Shown piece after piece: positions 58,989 to 64,000 of a stretch of DNA of 64,000 nt. Position 1 is the stretch's first letter, and each line of letters opens with the position of its first letter. Source of the DNA: Pelobates cultripes (taxonomy: Eukaryota; Chordata; Amphibia; Anura; Pelobatidae); contig OW240912.1 of NCBI GenBank assembly GCA_933207985.1, positions 78,340,643-78,404,642 on the forward strand, read 5' to 3'. The notes beneath the pieces are model-generated. The model was not told the origin of the DNA and made no database searches. It saw only the letters and a list, made by a program, of their open reading frames with translations. Both the position numbers and the translations under genes were made by a program.

Positions 58989-59230
58989 CAAGCAGTCAGA
59001 CAACTGGGAGTCAGAAATCTTGCTGATTGATAGGGGATCAAATACTTATTTCACTCATTGACATGCAAATCAATTTATAACTTTTTTGACACACGTGTTT
59101 CTTGATTTTTTTTTCTATTCTGTCTCTCACTTTTAAAATAAAATTTATTAAAATTATAGACTGATCATTTCTTTGTCAGTGGACAAATGTTCAAAATCAG
59201 CAGGGGATCAAATACTTTTTCCCCTCACTG

Positions 59231-60129
59231 TATAGCATACCACCACTGAAATATTGTAAACCAGTCCAGAAAATTGTGTACGGTGTCCAGGATAGAGGTT
59301 TCCCCAGACTGGAATGCGTGGCACTCCTTGAATTGATGTATAGTGGAGCTGCTGAGTTAACACCTCCAGGTGCTTTTTAAAGCAAGTATATTGTACGTGG
59401 CAATGTAATTTGTTGCATGTGATATGTGCTTAGTCACCTCCTTCAATAATCACTAGTTCAGCTTAGAATAGACTCTTCTACATAAACTGGCATTATGGAT
59501 CCAGTAATAAAAAATAAATAAAAATGAATTTAAAACAAACTCAAGTATGGGACTTAAAGTATGGGACTTAAATCGACTAAACTTGGCAGAGAACCAAGTG
59601 GAAGGACATGTGAATCTCCAGCATGCCGTCCAACATTTCAAAACTGACAAAGAGGAGCACTTTCATTGTAGTTGTGTGAGTGGGGGCAAGGACAGGGGTG
59701 AGGCTGAGAAATTTATGACAAGAAGAATGTATCTTAGTTACACAGACTGATTTCTGTTACATCATGAGCAACCGTCAACAAATTAATCACATGGGAATAA
59801 TATTTTATGAAATAAGCGTGTAGTAGTTTTCACAACGGCAGTCAGTTTATTCATTGGACAATTCTCTGCCACCTTAGCTTTAATTCCCTGAGGGAAGGTT
59901 CCAACTATTTAGCTGCTGCTGCTCTTCTGTCAGCCAAGGCGATTCTATTGTAAAGTTTTTGAGATCACCTAAGAAGGTCCTCCAGAGGGCAAGAGCAGAG
60001 GAACGGTCACAGGTCAAGGACAAAGGGGCATTGGAAAAAAGTTTCCAGTTTTGTTTGTTTTTTCTTTACTTTACACTGGACATCTTCAACATACGGATAT
60101 AAGATCACGGCGAGCAGAGGTCATCAGTG
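59231..60129. other. Intergenic DNA, nothing recognised
   Basis: AT-rich, with short frames only. No transposon ends or conserved peptides were found. Confidence 0.5.
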
Positions 60130-60700
60130 TTCTTGCCCACTTGGAATAGCCACCAACATCGAAATAATAGTTGCGATCTCCCAAATGTCCCGCCAACAGC
60201 CTACCCCAAGTACCTCATTAATATCCACTTTCCATTGATAGAACAAAAAAGTGGTATACGGAGGAGATTAAACTCTTAGGGGTAGTCCCTACTTCACAAA
60301 GAGACTCGTAAAAGGTGAGCCCCCTATGCGCAGCTTGAGCCCTATCGACCTGGGGGGGAGGGTGGGGGGCAAAGTCTCTGAGCTGTATATACCTAAAGTC
60401 AGCTGGAGATAGGGGAACCGTTTGACTTAAGTTGTCAACAGTGATAACTTATATATTACATATTTCTCCATAAATCTAAGCCTCTCTAAGGAGGGATGAG
60501 TAGAGTCAGGCAATTTGGGCAGATTAAGGGACGCAAAAAAGGATTCTAATGTTCTTCTATATGAAACCTGATTGTAGCCCCCTGATCTGGGGTATGGGTG
60601 TATAGGGAATGAAATAATCAGGTAAACTCGCTGCTTATATGCTCAGGCAAAGAGACCAACTCCTTTAACTGAGTACGTATAGTTGCTATAGACTCTCTAC
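60130..60700 (-). pseudogene. Possible decayed L1 ORF2 C-terminal fragment
   Basis: The words GAGCTGTATATACCTAAAGTC (near 60381) and surrounding spacing resemble 41,985-42,020 of the antisense L1 (GGATGTACCTAAAGTGATC), in the same orientation. No clear peptide survives, so this is a weak call. Confidence 0.35.
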
Positions 60701-63239
60701 CTAGGTAGACCTAGGTGAGAAGGAGTATTTTGTAACCAACAAGGAAATGTTATTACAAGGAGGGAGCTTTGTTATATGTGAGTCGCATCGGAATTGTTCC
60801 AATGCGTTTCCTTTTTCATACATATTAATGGTCTTGAATAAAATTTACAAGTAATCATCGTCATCTTTTTCCCTCCGTTTACAGTGACGCTGCCCTCTAG
60901 CTTAATTTAAATAAACCCTTAATAGATGAAGTTATACTTAGCTGCGTTAAAACAAGTCCCCTGCTATAACTCCCTTATCTGAATACATTTATTGTTTCCA
61001 TATGTAATTGTCATGCTCAGAGCTTTTCTGTGTGTTAAATTATGAAACCATAAGTAATAATGACACCTCTTCTATGTTGTGTTAATGATTAACTTAATTA
61101 CATCTCTATTGACTTTGTGGGCTAGTGAGAGGGAGCAGTGCTTTTTGCTCAGGACTTGTACTGTACTTCCTGTAGGCACATGAGACAGAACAATATTATA
61201 TGATAGTATTTTCCTTTCCAGTCATTCTCTGTGCTTAGCATGCGAGGTGCACATAGCAGGCTGTAAGTAACTTTAACTTGTTTCTATATATTTTACAAAA
61301 TCCTTTTTTCATTTCATTGCGTTCAATTTCACAGCACTACAGTAAAACATGAATTGAGCAGTAATATACAGAATGATAATTTTATGTTTTTGCTCCACTT
61401 TTCTGAATTCAGATAAGAGAAGATAAACCAATTTGTTTAAAGGAAATTATGTTTTAAGTATTAGATGAGAGAATTTACAGATTTTATAGGGATTTATAGA
61501 GCTTTTTTACTAAACATTCAACCAACTTGCAAATCTTAGGCCAGCTGAGATCCTGCTCATGAAATCTCTGTCTATGTTCATTTATCAAAAGATTGGATTT
61601 TTGTAAACCAGCTTGGTAAAGCCAGGCCAGAATAGACAATAGACAAAACCAGCTGCAGTTTGTCTAAATTGGACACAATTTCAATTTAAGCTATTTCGAC
61701 CTACATTTTCCAAGTCAGCGGTGAACTCACGGCTTATTTCTTAAATCTGTAAATACTGTAAATGAGGGGTCATAGAACTGCAATACGTATATTGACACAG
61801 GGCTGGACCTTATTACCTCAGTGTCTGACTGCCCATCATTATTTAATGTAGATAAATGTAAAAAAATGCTTTTGACAAAAATCAGTCAATCTCTCTGTCC
61901 CAGTCTTGGTTAACGTGAGGGTTTTTTGTCTGTGAAATCATTGTTAATTTGTGTGATTGCCTTTCAGCATAATAGTACAATATATTACAAAAATCCCATG
62001 TGTCCCTATTTTGAAAGGACAGTCCCTATAAATATATATATACCCACTGTACAGTGCTACGGAATCTGATGGCGCTTTATAAATAATAAAACAATAATAA
62101 TATATTGGGACCAAATCCCTCTGTCCCCCTCTCCTGTCCTAATGTTCATATTTTCTATATTATTGGTGTGTCTGAGTGTATCACAGAGCTCCATAATATT
62201 CACAGTAATGAGTCTTCACAGTACAATAAATGTGTTTCGAAATTAGTCTATGTAAATAAGATACTTATTTATAAATAATAATTAATAGATAAAATAAAAT
62301 TAATTTTAGCTGCATAAATTGTTATGAGTAAGTCACTAAAAAATTATTCAGAACAACCCTGCCTCAGGTCACATTTCCATCCTGAAAATTAAAGTGTCCC
62401 TCATCACCCATTTATGGGTGGTATGATATTGTGTGAACAGTGTTCCTGTATTTGCACAATTTTGTGTATATCTGTGTCCTGTATGTTGTTTTAATGATGT
62501 CTGTATGTGTGTATGTTGGTGTGAATGTGACTGCAGTGTGTGTGTGTGTGTGTGTTTCTGTGTGCACAGTACAAGGGCAAAATTATGTCAACCAGACTAA
62601 AATTTGAATTGGGCATTAAGAACCTGTATTACACATTTTTAAAGGTCATGTCCTCCACATGTAACATACACTTGGCATAATACTCATTCAGGCTTATGGC
62701 TGGACTGAATGGAGTTATTTAGTTAGTTATCTTATTTAGTTATCTTTCCCTATCTACTCCCAGTCATTCTAGTCCCCCAGATATCTCCGTCACCTGTCTA
62801 TTTCCCATTCGTGCTGTGTGAAGTGTTAAGGCTGAGACAAAAGATGCAGAGCTGCCCAAGACACTCACTGGTCAGTCGCACCCATGGGCTGCCGGAGGGT
62901 GGATTCTGAGTAGCTATCTAGTCCACATTCTGCATGTCAATCAAATTAGGGATTCTCTAAACATTACAGCTTATAGTGAGATGGCATGCCCTATGTATGT
63001 GTGCTCACCCAGGTCTCGCACCCTTGCTCTAGCTACCCATTTAAATTTTGTTATATGGTTATTTTTTTGTTTTTTTTCTGGCTCTGTGTCTCAGGCTTTG
63101 TTCCATCTCTTTGTTTGGCCCTCTGTGTCTGTTTCTAACTTTTTCTACCCTCTCTCAATACATATTTAAATTGTTTTCTTCTGCTATCAGACTGTTCTTC
63201 CTCTTTTGTCTTTGTCTACACTGTGTGTGTGTGTGAGGT
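60701..63239. other. Intergenic AT-rich DNA with small repeats
   Basis: Bases 62045-62104 match the LINE tail family (TACAGTGCTACGGAATCTGATGG then GCGCTTTATAAATAATAA). A TG microsatellite lies at 62535-62556. The remainder shows no gene or element on either strand. Confidence 0.55.
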
Positions 63240-63490
63240 GCAGTGTCAGTGAGGGTGCAGATCCTAGGCCCTTCCCTCCCTCTGCTGGAACTAAGTGCCA
63301 GCGGGACGGTGAGGAGATCTTTGATCTCTTCACCAGCCCGAGAGGGCTTACTGCAAGGCTGGCTCTGCTTGGGCCGGCAGAGGAGATGAAAGGATCCCCG
63401 TGGCTGACCATGGTCCACGGCCATAGAGACCCACTGGGTGTTTTCTGCAGAACCCACCACCGCCCAGGTAGAGACCAGGTTTACTACCCC
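63240..63490. mobile_element. Probable hAT-like MITE end
   Basis: The GC-rich segment ending GTTTACTACCCCTG at 63492 interrupts the 3' side of the LINE fragment and resembles other CAGGGGTAG-ended hAT-like repeats in this window. The left end was not found. Confidence 0.4.
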
Positions 63491-63492
63491 TG

Positions 63493-64000
63493 ATCTAGTA
63501 GCTGCTTGAACATCTATATGGATTCTGATAAAACCACTTCTCCAGGAAGAGAATTCCACATCCTTATTGTTCTTACAGTAATGTAAAGTCCGATTTGTTA
63601 ATAGATTTCCAGACAATGGTTTGTATTGGCCCCGAATATATTTGTATAATGTTATCATATCCCATCTCAGGCGATGTTTTTCTAAACTAAATAGGTTTAA
63701 ATTTGTTAACCTGTCTGATATGTTCAATTCCTTTTATTAATTTTGTAGCCCGCCTCTGCACTTTTTCTATGAATGATATCATTCTTTAGAACAGGTGCCC
63801 AGAATTGCACAGCATATTCAATATGTGGTCTTACCAGTGATTTATAAAGAGGCAAAATTATATTCTCATCCCGAGAATGAATGCCCTTTTTCATGCATGA
63901 CAATATCTTACTAGCCTTAGCCACTGTTGATTGACATTGCACATTGTTGCATAGTTTGTTGTCTATAACAATTCCCAAGTCCTTTTCGTGTGTTGTTATC
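63493..64000 (-). pseudogene. CR1/L2-type LINE reverse transcriptase C-terminus, cut by window edge
   Basis: The minus strand reads GIVIDNKLCNNVQCQSTVAK and ILPLYKSLVRPHIEYAVQFW, the motif after the catalytic core in CR1/L2-clade reverse transcriptases. After a frameshift it continues LTNLNLFSLEKHRLRWDMIT and LYKYIRGQYKP. These are the standard thumb/C-terminal words of the clade (IVPLYKSLVRP-LEY, LF-L-KRRLRGD-I--YK-I-G). The catalytic core lies beyond 64000. Confidence 0.85.

Larger units (their letters stand above)
57469..59230 (-). mobile_element. Tc1/mariner-type transposon, disrupted
   Basis: The right end reads ATCAAATACTTTTTCCCCTC followed by ACTG and TA, and the left end TA then CAGTAAAAAA is a diverged partner, so the element is bounded by TA dinucleotides. 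It encodes a Tc1-like transposase on the minus strand, and contains a TTAA-type MITE and a long hairpin. The left inner words AAAAAAGTATTTGACCCC (57537 region) echo the right terminus, as in frog Tc1 relatives. Confidence 0.88.

Overview
This is vertebrate nuclear DNA, most likely from an anuran amphibian (frog or toad). It shows spliced coding exons in a sea of introns. It also carries a mix of transposons typical of large amphibian genomes: L1-type LINEs, DIRS-type elements with inverted terminal repeats, a Penelope-like element, Ty3/gypsy and solo LTR copies, Tc1/mariner, and many small hAT-like and TTAA-flanked elements. There are no operons, rRNAs, tRNAs or CRISPR arrays. The species call is inference. 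The gene and most elements were read directly from translations, splice sites and flanking duplications.

Region 1 (1-22,000) holds the 3' part of one real host gene on the + strand. It is a Shroom-family actin-binding/Rho-kinase-binding protein, best matched to SHROOM2. Five coding exons (972-1691, 4188-4715, 6668-6839, 17594-17866, 19603-19869) join in consistent phases (2, 2, 0, 0) and end in a TAG stop. The last four carry the ASD2/SD2 coiled-coil domain. The 10.75-kb intron before the penultimate exon contains a solo LTR with 5-bp target duplications (7678-8667), an antisense DIRS element with both inverted repeats but no room for its recombinase (11031-14928), a palindromic hAT-like MITE and an L1 reverse-transcriptase scrap. 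A putative 3' UTR follows the stop.

Region 2 (22,000-26,240) holds a decayed Ty3/gypsy copy (LTR, gag with a zinc knuckle, LTR; pol missing), a LINE 3' tail and TG/CA minisatellite DNA.

Region 3 (26,254-35,017) is one L1 copy flanked by a 13-bp duplication. It has tandem 5' UTR units and decayed ORF1 and ORF2. A deleted L1 sits inside ORF1 (17-bp duplication) and a hAT-like element with telomere-like inverted repeats sits inside ORF2 (8-bp duplication). A second telomere-like copy lies at 37780-38339 with a perfect 8-bp duplication.

Region 4 (35,000-47,930) holds TTAA-flanked MITEs, an antisense L1 (about 39,785-46,565, with a hAT-like minisatellite-bearing element in its 3' UTR) and a Penelope-like fragment whose GIY-YIG nuclease domain is still readable.

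Region 5 (47,930-64,000) holds a roughly 780-bp purine-only minisatellite, a CA-rich minisatellite, further hAT-like elements, an L1 ORF1 fragment, a second DIRS fragment, and a broken Tc1-like transposon with a TTAA element inside its transposase gene and a 58-bp-arm hairpin. It ends in a CR1/L2-type LINE fragment cut by the window edge. Beyond the Shroom gene I see no host gene and no convincing new molecular system. The most unusual items are the telomere-like hAT family, the minisatellite-bearing hAT-like elements, the purine tract and the well-dated nesting of insertions.
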